Positions 15,169 through 24,110 of a stretch of 39,091 nt of DNA are shown piece after piece; the stretch's first letter is position 1, and every line of letters begins with the position of its first letter. The position numbers and the translations under genes are program-made. The DNA comes from Fen-1308 sp035319185 (GTDB taxonomy: Bacteria > Nitrospirota > Thermodesulfovibrionia > Thermodesulfovibrionales > Dissulfurispiraceae), in contig DATHDF010000026.1 of NCBI GenBank assembly GCA_035319185.1, positions 1 to 39,091 of the forward strand, given 5' to 3'. Under the pieces are notes generated by a model. It saw only the letters and a program-made list of their open reading frames with translations, was not told where the DNA came from and searched no databases.

Positions 15169-16788
15169 ATGGCAAAAGAGAAGATCGTCGTCATTGATGA
15201 CAGCCCCATTGTCAGGAAACTCGCCGAGTTAGCCCTCGAAGAAGAGGGTTACAAGGTATATACCGCGGAAGACGGAGAAGAAGGGCTGCGAATTTCGGAA
15301 GAGGTTAGGCCTTCGGTCATCCTTGTCGACTTTATAATGCCTCGTATCAGCGGATATCAGTTCTGCAAATCCGCGCGCGAAAATGAACTGCTGAAAGATA
15401 TACCGATTATTCTTATCACCGGCAAGGGTGAGGATGTCGGCAAGAAGTTCGAAGAAAAATTCGGGGTTGTCGACTATTTTATCAAACCCTTCAAATCGGA
15501 AATGCTAGTAGAGAAGGTCAATTCGATAGTTAATGCCCAGAGAGGCTCGGCTGAAGCCCCTGAGGCTGCAGCTGCTGAAGAGGGTTCCGTGCCTGCTATC
15601 GAAGCGCCTGTTTTTTCATTTGATGAGATGGCGACAGGCGAGGCAGCCGGAATAGCAGAAACTGTCGCTGCAGGTCTGCCCGAAGAAGTAGCTGAGCCGG
15701 TTCTGTCACTGGCCGAAGAAGAAAACCCCATCGTTGCCGGTATTGAGGAGCCGCTGGGTGCTGAGGCGGTTGAGGAAGTGCCGGAATTTTCCTTCGAACC
15801 GCTGGAAATCAAGGAAGCGCCGGAGCTTGAAAGCCATACCCTGGCTGAGCCTGACCTTGGTTCGAATGAGTTCGACTTCAATCTTGAAGGACTGACCCCG
15901 CAAGACATTGAACTGGTAGAAGAGCCGGTGGTTACCCCGCATAAACCTGAGATCCCTGATGTCTATGACTTCGACGCCATCCATCAGTTCCAGCCGGCTG
16001 CAGCAGTTGAAGAGATTAGTTCACATACGCCTGCGCCGTTAGCCGGCTATCAGGGAGCCGTAGGAGAGGACGAGATCGAAAGGGTTGTGAGAAGATATTT
16101 TACAACCGAACTGCCGGCGCTGATAGAAAACAGCATGACGGATATCCTGAAGCAGCACGGGGTAATCAAGCCCCCTACGATAGCCGTTTCAGGGAACCTC
16201 GAAAGTGTTTGCGCGTGCGAAGTGCTGAGATTTATATCGAAGCAGCACCTGACCGGTAAATTTTTCGTATTTTCCATGAGCGGCAGCGCTGAAGTTTATT
16301 TTGACAAAGGCATTATTGTTTATGCGCTTACCAGCAAGAAGGGCAAAGCTCTGCTGGCTGTCCGTCCGGTGTCCATGGTTGAGTCCGAATCCGGCATTCA
16401 TGAAGGCATATTGGATACACTTTCGTTAATCAACGATCTTAATAAAGGGAGTTTCTTTTTCGAAAAGATCGCCTTACCTGCTCAGCTTGAAGGCATTCAT
16501 CAAAGCAAGAGCGTTGAGGCACTGCTCCTTGAAAGCCTGAGAAGGCGTGCAGGCGCACCAGGTAACACTGAAGCACGTACGAGCGGTATTTATTTCAAGG
16601 AAATAAGCGATATCTCAGCGAACGATTGCGGGCTGGACGATGAGGAGGAGCGGACTTTCGGGGTTGTTGACGGAAAGAGCAATGCCTCCATGATATCGTC
16701 GCGATCGGGGATCGAGTTGTCTCGTACGCTGAATATATTGGACAGGCTGATTAAAGTCGGTGTCTTGAGATATCAAGGAGGGTTTTAA
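15169..16788 (+). CDS. Response regulator: receiver plus PATAN/DUF4388 domain (Pix/Tax-like)
   Basis: The start is ATG 15169, after GAGGAGAGGGAAG, giving 539 residues. Residues ~1-124 form a complete receiver domain (D10, D11, phospho-acceptor D54, Lys in FIKPFK). Residues ~125-335 are a Glu/Ala/Pro-rich linker of low complexity. From ~338 a DUF4388/PATAN domain follows (VSGNLESVCACEVLRFISKQ, AEVYFDKGIIVYALTSKKGK). It ends with a small helical, winged-helix-like segment. In cyanobacteria, PATAN response regulators (PixE, PixG, TaxP) control pilus-driven phototaxis, and some bind PilB. There the PATAN domain usually comes first; here the receiver is first. It leads the operon with CheY, CheW and CheA. 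Confidence 0.85.
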   Translation: MAKEKIVVIDDSPIVRKLAELALEEEGYKVYTAEDGEEGLRISEEVRPSVILVDFIMPRISGYQFCKSARENELLKDIPIILITGKGEDVGKKFEEKFGVVDYFIKPFKSEMLVEKVNSIVNAQRGSAEAPEAAAAEEGSVPAIEAPVFSFDEMATGEAAGIAETVAAGLPEEVAEPVLSLAEEENPIVAGIEEPLGAEAVEEVPEFSFEPLEIKEAPELESHTLAEPDLGSNEFDFNLEGLTPQDIELVEEPVVTPHKPEIPDVYDFDAIHQFQPAAAVEEISSHTPAPLAGYQGAVGEDEIERVVRRYFTTELPALIENSMTDILKQHGVIKPPTIAVSGNLESVCACEVLRFISKQHLTGKFFVFSMSGSAEVYFDKGIIVYALTSKKGKALLAVRPVSMVESESGIHEGILDTLSLINDLNKGSFFFEKIALPAQLEGIHQSKSVEALLLESLRRRAGAPGNTEARTSGIYFKEISDISANDCGLDDEEERTFGVVDGKSNASMISSRSGIELSRTLNILDRLIKVGVLRYQGGF

Positions 16789-17153
16789 TGGCGAAGATTT
16801 TGATAGCCGAAGATAGCGCTACTGACCTGAAGTTTATTGAATCGATACTTTCCGATAAAGGGCATCAGCTTAGCATTGCTATGGACGGCGAGGAAGCTGA
16901 AAAGATCATCAAGAGCCAGCCGTTTGATGTGATCATTCTCGATGTTGTCATGCCTAAGAAGAATGGTTACCAGATCTGCCGCTGGATAAAGAGGGATGCG
17001 AAACTGAAAACCACACCCGTAATTATGGTGACTTCAAAAAATCAGGAGGCGGACAAGCTCTGGGGCAAGCAGCAAGGCGCGGATATTTATCTGACCAAAC
17101 CTTATGAACCGAATGAACTGCTTTTTGCAGTCAATAAATTTCTGAACCGATGA
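16788..17153 (+). CDS. Single-domain response regulator (CheY/PilH/PixH-like)
   Basis: This 121-residue protein is a lone receiver: acidic E8/D9, phospho-acceptor D52 in VIILDVVMPKKNGYQICRW, Thr in MVTSKN and Lys in LTKPYEP. The ATG overlaps the last base of the previous gene's stop. In Pil-Chp and Pix systems such proteins (PilG, PilH, PixH) relay or drain phosphoryl groups from a CheA-like kinase. It overlaps the CheW gene by four bases. Confidence 0.92.
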   Translation: MAKILIAEDSATDLKFIESILSDKGHQLSIAMDGEEAEKIIKSQPFDVIILDVVMPKKNGYQICRWIKRDAKLKTTPVIMVTSKNQEADKLWGKQQGADIYLTKPYEPNELLFAVNKFLNR

Positions 17154-17560
17154 AAAAAGAAGACATGCACGACGGTGTAAAGGGCGAAAAAACGTATTGC
17201 GTCTTTGGCGTTGGGGAAAGAGAGTTCCTGCTTCTGGCGGAGGATGTCAGAGAGGTTGTCGACATAGCCAGGATTTTCCCTATCCCGGGGGCGCCTGATT
17301 ATGTTTACGGAGCTCTGCCTCTCAGGGGCAAGATCATACCCGCCGTAGACCTGTCCAAGATTTACCCGATCGAAAAGCCGTCTTACGCCGCCCCGAAGCT
17401 GCTGATAATTGATGTCGAGAATGAAAACATCGGGTTCCTTTCGGAGACAGCCCCTTTCTTCGTGACTTTTGACGACGACATAGTGGTTGACGATCTGATC
17501 GACATCAAGAATTTCTTTGAGACGTACCGTATCAAGACTATGGGTTATGGGAAAAACTGA
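17150..17560 (+). CDS. CheW-like coupling protein (PilI/PixI-like)
   Basis: This 136-residue CheW-domain protein starts at ATG in the stop of the preceding gene. Typical features: KTYCVFGVGEREFLLLAEDV, VVDIARIFPIPGAPDYVYGA, LPLRGKIIPAVDLSKIY. CheW couples chemoreceptors to CheA. It lies between CheY and CheA and overlaps CheA by 14 bases. The only chemoreceptor in the window is at 20067-21878 on the opposite strand, a plausible partner. Confidence 0.92.
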   Translation: MKKEDMHDGVKGEKTYCVFGVGEREFLLLAEDVREVVDIARIFPIPGAPDYVYGALPLRGKIIPAVDLSKIYPIEKPSYAAPKLLIIDVENENIGFLSETAPFFVTFDDDIVVDDLIDIKNFFETYRIKTMGYGKN

Positions 17561-19991
17561 CCGATCCGAGCTTCTGGAGTACTTTCTTGCCGAGGCTGAA
17601 GACTACCTGAACATACTTAGCCGCGGCATCCCCGAACTCTCTACTGCTTCCGACAGGGGTGCCCTTCTTGAGGAGCTTTTCAGGGCGGCGCATACGCTGA
17701 AGGGCGCTGCTGCCATTGTCAAACTCACCGTTACAAGTCAACTTGCTCATTCCATGGAGGATATCCTCGAGACCTTCAAGAACAGCCAGCTGAAGGTCGA
17801 AAGAGATGTCATCGACCTGCTGATTTCTATGCTTGATGCGATTGCAGCCATTGTGCGTGATATTTCTGCAGGCAAAAGAGAAACCGAGGGCGTTGAGAAA
17901 AAATTTACACAGCAGGTCGCTGAGGTGCTGGCGCGAGCGGCGGGGCCTGAAACGGTCGACGAATTTGAACTGGCTGAGGCTGAACCCGCAGAAAAGGCAC
18001 TGCTTGCCTCTCCGGAAAGCGCAGTGCCGGTTGAGGAGACAGCTGTGCAGGCGGCAGCCGCTGAACAGCCTGTTTCGGTTCCGGCGCCCTCCATCCCTGA
18101 GATTGTGCCGGAGCGAAAAGAGGCCAGGCCCGTTGAGAAGGCAGAAGAGCTTCCGGGCAGAAGGAAGGATGATGTAGAGTATTTCTTCGGCAACTTCGTG
18201 AGAATAGACCTCAGAAAAATTGAGGACATGTTTAACCTCATCAGCGAAGTAACCATTATGAAGAACGCCATGATGAAGAAAACAAAGGGGGCCGGAGAAA
18301 TTTCGGAAGCGGTCCTTTTTGCCGGCAAGAAGCTGCTGGAAGAGGTGAATACCTTTTCGGAGCGTCATGCGTACACAATTACTGAGAACGTGAAATATGT
18401 GGACCCGCTCTTCTCTGAATTCGGCGACCTCGAGTTCGACCGCTATGATGAGCAGAACCTCTTCTCCAGAAAACTTCAGGAAATGACTGAGGACATCACC
18501 GAAGCTCTTAAAGAGCTTATGCAGTTCTACGGCGATTTCCAGGAGGATATTAAGTCCCTCGATAAGACCGTGCGCTTCCTTAGATCAGACCTGTCTGAGT
18601 CAAGAATGATCGACATTGGCAGGTTGTTCCAAAGATTTGTCAGGCCGATCAAGGATCTGGCAAGGGAACACGACAAGCGGATAGATTTCCAGATTGCAGG
18701 ACAGAGCACGAAGATCGATCGTGTTATCTTTGAAAATCTCTTCGACCCGCTTATGCATATGATCAGAAATTGTGTGAGCCACGGCATTGAAAGGGGCGAT
18801 GAGCGTATCAAGAGCGGCAAGCGAAAGGACGGATTGATTTCCCTCTCAGCGCGGCGCGAAGGTATCAACATAATTATTGAAATAAAGGATGATGGCGCAG
18901 GTATTGATCCGAACAGGGTTTTCGAGGCGGCCGTAAAACAGGGCCTTATTAATTCGGACTCGAAACTCTCCAGGGAAGAGATTCTTGCGCTGATATTCCT
19001 GCCCGGTTTTTCTACTGCAGGTGGCACTGATATGACTTCCGGCAGAGGCGTCGGGATGAACGCAGTCCGCCGGCAGATCTCAAACATAAACGGCACGCTT
19101 GAAATGAGCACGGACGTGGGCAAGGGAACAGCATTTCGTATCAAGGTTCCGTCTTCGCTGGCAGTCAATAATGTCATCGTGTTCATATACGGTGAAATAG
19201 AATTTGTCATGCCGACCAGCCTTATAGAAGAGGTAGTACAGTACGAGCCGGTTGAAACTCAGCCAGACGATTCCGGCAGAACTGCTTTCCTGGTCAATTA
19301 CCGGGGCACCCCGATCCAGGCAAAGAGGTTGTCGGATATATTTTATATTTCCGGTAACGGACAGGCTGACAAAAGGGACAACTTTGTTATTGTCTGCAGC
19401 ATTTCCAATAGAAAAGTTGGACTCGTGGTGGACAACGTTCTGTTTCAGGAAGAGGCGATTATCAAGCCTGTCAACAAGTTCCTTGAAGGCCTGACGATAT
19501 ACTCCGGGGTTACCATATCAGGAGAAGGCAAGGTCCGGCTGGTTCTCAATCCCCTGAAGGTTTTCGAGGAGGAGACGCGGGCTTTCATGATTACGCCGCC
19601 TGAGGTAGACAACTTTGAGGGTAGGCGTGTTCTCGTTGTTGATGATTCTTTAAGCGTCAGAAAGTACCTGAGTTCCTTCCTGACGGTCAGGAACCTGAAG
19701 GTGCTTGCCGCGGCTAATGGCGGAGAAGCATTAAAGGTGCTTGAAGAAAACGAGGTTGATCTGATCATCACCGACCTTGAAATGCCGATCATGCACGGAT
19801 ATGAGCTTGTGAGCCGCTTGCGGGCTTCCCGTCGATGGAACAGCGTCCCGATAATTGTCCTGACCTCTCGCAGCACAGAGAAGCATAAAGAAAAGGCGTT
19901 GGAACTGGGCGCAGATGAATATCTTGTAAAGCCGTTCGACGAAAACAATCTCATGAACTGTCTCAGAAAATTTTCTCTGTTGCCTGCCTGA
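17547..19991 (+). CDS. Hybrid CheA histidine kinase with C-terminal receiver (PilL/PixL-like)
   Basis: From ATG 17547 this is 814 residues. Order: Hpt with AAHTLKGAAAIVKL (phospho-His H49); a Glu/Ala/Pro-rich linker ~130-215 with no recognised CheY-binding P2 domain; a dimerisation region; the HATPase with MIRNCVSHGIERGDERI, IKDDGAGIDPNRV and TSGRGVGMNAVRRQI; a CheW-like domain; and from ~691 a receiver (VLVVDDSLSVRKYL, phospho-acceptor in DLIITDLEMP, LVKPFD). CheA-REC hybrids are typical of type IV pilus chemosensory systems (PilL/ChpA, PixL, TaxAY) and of FrzE. A single Hpt distinguishes it from the multi-Hpt ChpA. No cheB or cheR lies in the window. It ends before a perfect bidirectional terminator. 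Confidence 0.93.
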   Translation: MGKTDRSELLEYFLAEAEDYLNILSRGIPELSTASDRGALLEELFRAAHTLKGAAAIVKLTVTSQLAHSMEDILETFKNSQLKVERDVIDLLISMLDAIAAIVRDISAGKRETEGVEKKFTQQVAEVLARAAGPETVDEFELAEAEPAEKALLASPESAVPVEETAVQAAAAEQPVSVPAPSIPEIVPERKEARPVEKAEELPGRRKDDVEYFFGNFVRIDLRKIEDMFNLISEVTIMKNAMMKKTKGAGEISEAVLFAGKKLLEEVNTFSERHAYTITENVKYVDPLFSEFGDLEFDRYDEQNLFSRKLQEMTEDITEALKELMQFYGDFQEDIKSLDKTVRFLRSDLSESRMIDIGRLFQRFVRPIKDLAREHDKRIDFQIAGQSTKIDRVIFENLFDPLMHMIRNCVSHGIERGDERIKSGKRKDGLISLSARREGINIIIEIKDDGAGIDPNRVFEAAVKQGLINSDSKLSREEILALIFLPGFSTAGGTDMTSGRGVGMNAVRRQISNINGTLEMSTDVGKGTAFRIKVPSSLAVNNVIVFIYGEIEFVMPTSLIEEVVQYEPVETQPDDSGRTAFLVNYRGTPIQAKRLSDIFYISGNGQADKRDNFVIVCSISNRKVGLVVDNVLFQEEAIIKPVNKFLEGLTIYSGVTISGEGKVRLVLNPLKVFEEETRAFMITPPEVDNFEGRRVLVVDDSLSVRKYLSSFLTVRNLKVLAAANGGEALKVLEENEVDLIITDLEMPIMHGYELVSRLRASRRWNSVPIIVLTSRSTEKHKEKALELGADEYLVKPFDENNLMNCLRKFSLLPA

Positions 19992-20014
19992 CGGATATTC
20001 AGCGATAAATCAAT

Positions 20015-20059
20015 AAACAAAAAAGGGCCGGCTGGTTTTCAGCCGGCCCTTTTTTGTTT
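20015..20059. terminator. Bidirectional Rho-independent terminator between cheA and mcp
   Basis: A perfect 20-bp inverted repeat (20015-20034 with 20040-20059) encloses a 5-base loop GTTTT. The core is GGGCCGGCTG and the outer arms are A-rich on the left and T-rich on the right, so on each strand the GC hairpin is followed by TTTTTTGTTT. It serves the convergent cheA (plus) and mcp (minus) genes. Confidence 0.95.
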
Positions 20060-20066
20060 ATGACGA

Positions 20067-21878
20067 TCAGAATTTGAAACGTTCTGTTGAAGACAGCAGT
20101 GTGGTGGAAGAATTGGAGAGCGCGGTCGAAATCTCGGTAAGGTCATGAACTATGTTCAAAACATCCTGCGATATGCGCTGGACCTCTTCCATTGAGAGTG
20201 AGACTTTCGTCGTAATGCCCTTCTGTTCGTTGGTAGCTGAGTCGATCTCTGTTGTGATAGAGCCGATATTCTTGATGATGGTTTCGATCTGGCCGAAGAT
20301 GGTGCCGGTATCGCTGGCCATATTGGTCTCCATCTCGACATAGTTTGTTTCTTCTTCGAGATGCTTTGTTACGGTAGCTGCTTCCGTTTGGATCGCGCCG
20401 ATGATGTCGCTGATCTGTTTCGTCGACTTGGAAGACCTTTCAGCAAGACCTCTGATCTCGTCAGCGATGATGACAAATCCTTTTCCCTGCTCCCCGGCCC
20501 GTGCCGCTTCTATTGACGCATTGAGAGCCAGGAGATTCGTTCTGTTGGCAATTTCAGATATCAACTGGGATATTATGCCGATCTCCATAAGTTTCTCGGC
20601 CAGCAATTTCATCCTCTTGTTGATGGCCTGGACCGTCACTCTGATGAGTTGCATTCCGTTGATGGAGTCGGATACTATCTTGCCTCCCCTGTTGATAGCG
20701 GTGAAGGCATCTCCGGATATCTGCTGAGCGACTTTTGTCTTCTCGGCGATCTGTCCAGCAGAATCTGCCGAGGCCTTGACCGCTTCAGAGGCCGTCTTGA
20801 CTTCAGATTTCTGCATATCTGCGCCCATCTCCAGCTTTGATATGATGTCGGCCAGCGAACGGCTGCTGTTATTGGCATCTTCCGCAGATTGCTTAACGTC
20901 CTTGATATGGACGGCAAGGCCCTCAACCATGAGGTTGAAAGCATCAGCCAGCGATCCGAAAATGTCAGGTGTCACTTCCGCCTGCTGCGACAAATCTCCT
21001 TCCGAGGCGGCGCTCAATATGTTGAGGAACCTGATGATGTCGTCCTGCATCTTCTTCCGCTCTTCTTCCGTCTGGATCAGGACGGTCAATTTATCCATGG
21101 TTTCGTTAAAGGTTTCACTGATATCGTAGAATTCATCCCGCGAATCGATCTTGATCCTTTCGGTGTAATTACCTTTCTTGACGCTATTGATAACGGTTTC
21201 TATAGATGAAAGAGGTTTGACTATGACGGCACGCACCCAAACCAGGTTGAGAAGAATCAGGAGAACCATGCCGACGCCGGTGGCTATCAATACAACATTT
21301 CTTACAACCGCTATTTGTGCCTTTACGTCATCAACGTAAATACCGCTTCCTATCATCCATCCCCAGGGCTGATAAAGCTTTACAAAGGATATTTTAGGTA
21401 CAGGTTTCGTTTCACCCGGTTTCGGCCATTCATAATCAACGAAGCCGCCGCCCTTTTCCTTGCATACATTGACCATTTCAACAAACAGTTTCTTGCCGTT
21501 GGGGTCTTTGTAGTCGCTCAGGTCCTTGCCGTCCAACTGGGGCTGAGTCGGATGCATGATCATCACCGGTTGCATATTGTTTATCCAGAAATATTCCTCT
21601 TTTTTGTAACGGAGTTCCTTGATGCTAGCGATAGCGCGTCTTTGGGCCTCCTCCACGCTGAACTCACCCTTTTTTGCACGCGCGTCATAGTCAGCCATCA
21701 GATTATAGGTCACATCGACAACGCTCTGGGTCTGGATTCGCTTTTCATCCATAATTTTTGAGGACATCAGAGGCAGGAAATAAAGGCTGATTCCGAGTAT
21801 TAGCACAAGGATGGTAAAGAGAGACATGCTTATGATCTTGGTAGAAATCTTCCAATTCCTGTACTTTAATAACGACAT
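20067..21878 (-). CDS. Methyl-accepting chemotaxis protein with periplasmic Cache domain
   Basis: This 603-residue chemoreceptor has TM1 at ~16-37 (ILVLILGISLYFLPLM), a periplasmic single-Cache (sCache_2-like) domain with EEYFWINNMQPVMIMHP and YQPWGWMIGSGIYVDDV, TM2 at ~192-214, then HAMP (KPLSSIETVINSVKKGNY) and a long cytoplasmic coiled coil. The hairpin tip NRTNLLALNASIEAARAGEQ and GFVIIADEIRGLAERS are highly conserved and should bind CheW/CheA. sCache domains often bind small carboxylates; the ligand is unknown. A GAGGGGGCC site precedes ATG. It is convergent with the CheA operon, and its own promoter lies at 21999-22027. Confidence 0.95.
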   Translation of the reverse strand: MSLLKYRNWKISTKIISMSLFTILVLILGISLYFLPLMSSKIMDEKRIQTQSVVDVTYNLMADYDARAKKGEFSVEEAQRRAIASIKELRYKKEEYFWINNMQPVMIMHPTQPQLDGKDLSDYKDPNGKKLFVEMVNVCKEKGGGFVDYEWPKPGETKPVPKISFVKLYQPWGWMIGSGIYVDDVKAQIAVVRNVVLIATGVGMVLLILLNLVWVRAVIVKPLSSIETVINSVKKGNYTERIKIDSRDEFYDISETFNETMDKLTVLIQTEEERKKMQDDIIRFLNILSAASEGDLSQQAEVTPDIFGSLADAFNLMVEGLAVHIKDVKQSAEDANNSSRSLADIISKLEMGADMQKSEVKTASEAVKASADSAGQIAEKTKVAQQISGDAFTAINRGGKIVSDSINGMQLIRVTVQAINKRMKLLAEKLMEIGIISQLISEIANRTNLLALNASIEAARAGEQGKGFVIIADEIRGLAERSSKSTKQISDIIGAIQTEAATVTKHLEEETNYVEMETNMASDTGTIFGQIETIIKNIGSITTEIDSATNEQKGITTKVSLSMEEVQRISQDVLNIVHDLTEISTALSNSSTTLLSSTERFKF

Positions 21879-21998
21879 AAGGCCCCCTCTTTAATAAGCT
21901 GATATTTTATGTCTTTAGGGTATGCAAGCATATTCTTTAATATCTTTCCCCTCGCCACACGAGTATGGAGGAACAGTAAATTCAAATCAATCAAAGAC

Positions 21999-22027
21999 AT
22001 CCTACAATAATATGCTATATTTGTCAA
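21999..22027 (-). promoter_or_regulatory. Sigma70-type promoter for the chemoreceptor gene
   Basis: On the minus strand TTGACA (22027-22022), a 17-base spacer and TAGGAT (22004-21999) lie between the pilB stop and the mcp start. The predicted transcript start is near 21992, giving a ~110-base leader. The mcp gene can therefore be transcribed independently of pilB. Confidence 0.6.
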
Positions 22028-22056
22028 CGGATGAATATAAATAAAAAGCAGTATTA

Positions 22057-23952
22057 TCAGTCCTCGAAGGAGACGCGCAACACTTCTTCGACGGTTGTGA
22101 CACCCTCGATCACTTTTTTTGCGCCGCTCTTGCGAAGGGTGGCCATGCCCAAATTCATGGATTCACGCTTAATATCAAGGGCAGATGCGCCCTGGAGGAT
22201 AAGTTCTTTAAGCTCGTCTTTGACAGGCATTACTTCGTAAAGGGCTATTCTGCCGCGATATCCCGTATTGTTGCAATGGGAACAGCCTGCCCCGTGATAG
22301 CACGTAAATTTGCCGATTTCGTCAGCCGGGAATCCGATCTTGAAAAGGGTAGCATCGCTTACCTTGTGTTCTTCCTTGCACTCGGGGCAGATCTTGCGGG
22401 CAAGCCGCTGCGCCACTATCAGGATCACGGAAGACGAAACGAGGAATGGCTCTATACCCATGTTTACGAGCCTTGTTATGGTGCTCGGAGCATCGTTTGT
22501 ATGGAGCGTGCTCAGGACAAGATGGCCGGTAAGTGCCGCCTTTACCGCTATCTCCGCGGTCTCGAAGTCCCTTATTTCGCCGACCATTATTATGTCGGGA
22601 TCCTGTCTGAGGAATGACCTGAGCGAAGCTGCAAAAGTCAGCCCGATCTCGTCTTTCATCTGCACCTGATTGATGCCGAAGAAGTTGTATTCCACCGGGT
22701 CTTCTGCGGTCATAATGTTGACGCCGGGCTTGTTGATCTTTTGGAGTGCCGAATATAGCGTCGTTGTTTTACCGCTTCCCGTCGGCCCTGTGACCAGTAT
22801 CATCCCATAAGGTTTTTCTATTGCATCGAGAAAGTCAGTGAGTGGTTTTTCGTCAAATCCAAGCTTCGCCAGATCAAGCTGCAGGCTGGATTTGTCGAGA
22901 ATCCTGAGCACAACCTTTTCGCCGTAGAGGGTAGGCAAAGTGGAGACGCGGAAATCGACCTCTTTTTTCTTGCCGAATTTGAGCTTGATTCTTCCATCCT
23001 GAGGCAGTCTTCTCTCCGAAATGTCGAGGTGCGCCATGATCTTCACTCTCGAAATAATTGCATTCTTGATTTTGGTTGGCAGCCTCAGACCGGAATGTAG
23101 GACCCCGTCAACCCTATACCGCACACGCAGCATTTCTTCTGATGGTTCTATATGTATATCGCTTGCCCTGGATCTAAGGGCATTGAACAAGACGTTGTTG
23201 ACGAGCTTGATGATGGGAGCATCGACATCGATCTTGCCCATGACATCATCTTCTTCTTCAATGACGGTAATTTCATCGAGAGCGCTTCCGATAACTTTTG
23301 ACAGGTCTTCTTCAATGAAAGACTTCTCTTCGACGAGCTCCTTGTCTTCTTCGAGCCTATCGTCCGTGATGTAATTCATCTCCTGAATAAAGGCCCTGTC
23401 TTCTGCAGCATTCTTTTCTTCTTCGGTTGTTGCCTGGGAAAGCGCCGTCTGCCCCCCGTTGTGCCCCGGGGCCTGTCGCGGTATGGGTGTCCGTTTAGTT
23501 GTGTCGATCTTGTCTTTAGAGGAATATTGCGACTCTATGGCGTTCATTATGGCCGATTCGGAAGCAACATACAGTCGCAGCTTCATGCCTGTGAGGAAAC
23601 GGATGTGATCGATCGCGAAATTATTGGAAGGATCTGCCACCGCCACTTTCAGTTCGCCTGCCGCGTAAGAAAGCGGGATTAGCTGGCATTTTTTCGCAGT
23701 CTCGTAAGGAACAAGCTTTAGCGCAGTTTTGTCTATAGTTGTTGCTGCTACATTGACCGGAGGGACCCCGTACTGCTTGCTCAGGATCATGGTCAGGCTT
23801 TCTTCGCTGATAAACTTAAGCTTCAGGAGGACAGTGCTTAGTTTCTGACGGTCTCTTTTCTGCACTCCCAGTGCTTCGAGCAGCTGTTCTTCGGTGATCA
23901 GCTTGGACTGCAGCAGCAGGTCGCCAAGCGAAGATGCCCCTACAATACCCAT
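22057..23952 (-). CDS. pilB: Type IV pilus assembly / type II secretion ATPase, PilB/GspE family
   Basis: This 631-residue ATPase would power pilus extension. The N-terminal MshEN/T2SSE-N domains (LGDLLLQSKLITEEQLLEAL, LSMILSKQYGVPPV-like) are followed by an acidic stretch ~195-245. The catalytic core has Walker A GPTGSGKTTTLYSAL, Asp box TAEDPVEY, Walker B VGEIRDFETAEIAVKAALTG and His box STLHTNDAPSTITRL. A four-cysteine zinc site (CPEC...CSHCNNTGYRG) marks PilB/GspE rather than PilT. Length exceeds the usual ~570 because of the acidic insert. No other pilus gene is in the window; the neighbours are chemosensory genes. The ATG has no Shine-Dalgarno sequence and lies about where transcription should begin (see promoter). 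Confidence 0.92.
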   Translation of the reverse strand: MGIVGASSLGDLLLQSKLITEEQLLEALGVQKRDRQKLSTVLLKLKFISEESLTMILSKQYGVPPVNVAATTIDKTALKLVPYETAKKCQLIPLSYAAGELKVAVADPSNNFAIDHIRFLTGMKLRLYVASESAIMNAIESQYSSKDKIDTTKRTPIPRQAPGHNGGQTALSQATTEEEKNAAEDRAFIQEMNYITDDRLEEDKELVEEKSFIEEDLSKVIGSALDEITVIEEEDDVMGKIDVDAPIIKLVNNVLFNALRSRASDIHIEPSEEMLRVRYRVDGVLHSGLRLPTKIKNAIISRVKIMAHLDISERRLPQDGRIKLKFGKKKEVDFRVSTLPTLYGEKVVLRILDKSSLQLDLAKLGFDEKPLTDFLDAIEKPYGMILVTGPTGSGKTTTLYSALQKINKPGVNIMTAEDPVEYNFFGINQVQMKDEIGLTFAASLRSFLRQDPDIIMVGEIRDFETAEIAVKAALTGHLVLSTLHTNDAPSTITRLVNMGIEPFLVSSSVILIVAQRLARKICPECKEEHKVSDATLFKIGFPADEIGKFTCYHGAGCSHCNNTGYRGRIALYEVMPVKDELKELILQGASALDIKRESMNLGMATLRKSGAKKVIEGVTTVEEVLRVSFED

Positions 23953-23957
23953 AGATT

Positions 23958-23986
23958 ACAATAACTCAATCCCAATATATTGTCAA
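23958..23986 (-). promoter_or_regulatory. Possible promoter giving a leaderless or nearly leaderless pilB mRNA
   Basis: TTGACA (23986-23981), a 17-base spacer and TATTGT (23963-23958; four of six consensus bases) end five bases before the pilB ATG (23952-23950). Transcription would start at or next to the ATG. The absence of any purine-rich ribosome-binding site fits this. Confidence 0.45.
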
Positions 23987-24110
23987 ACATGTATTGTATA
24001 TCGGCGTATTTTTAAAAACCTTGACAGCAGCAGGCCTGACAGTGAAAATATACTGGGCTGGCAGAGCGGTTTCAGAAGGCAATTAATCATCATATGCGAA
24101 GGAGGCGAAC

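Noticed and set aside
17538..18368. A 276-codon open frame on the minus strand inside cheA
   Set aside because: Antisense shadow of a gene with complete CheA motifs; rich in Cys, His and Arg with no family resemblance.
24021..24076. Promoter for the binding-protein gene: TTGACA with TATACT, or a sigma54-like TGGCAG-N5-TTTC
   Set aside because: The TTGACA/TATACT spacer is 22 bases, too long; the sigma54-like site lacks the GC of the -12 element. Neither is good enough to list.
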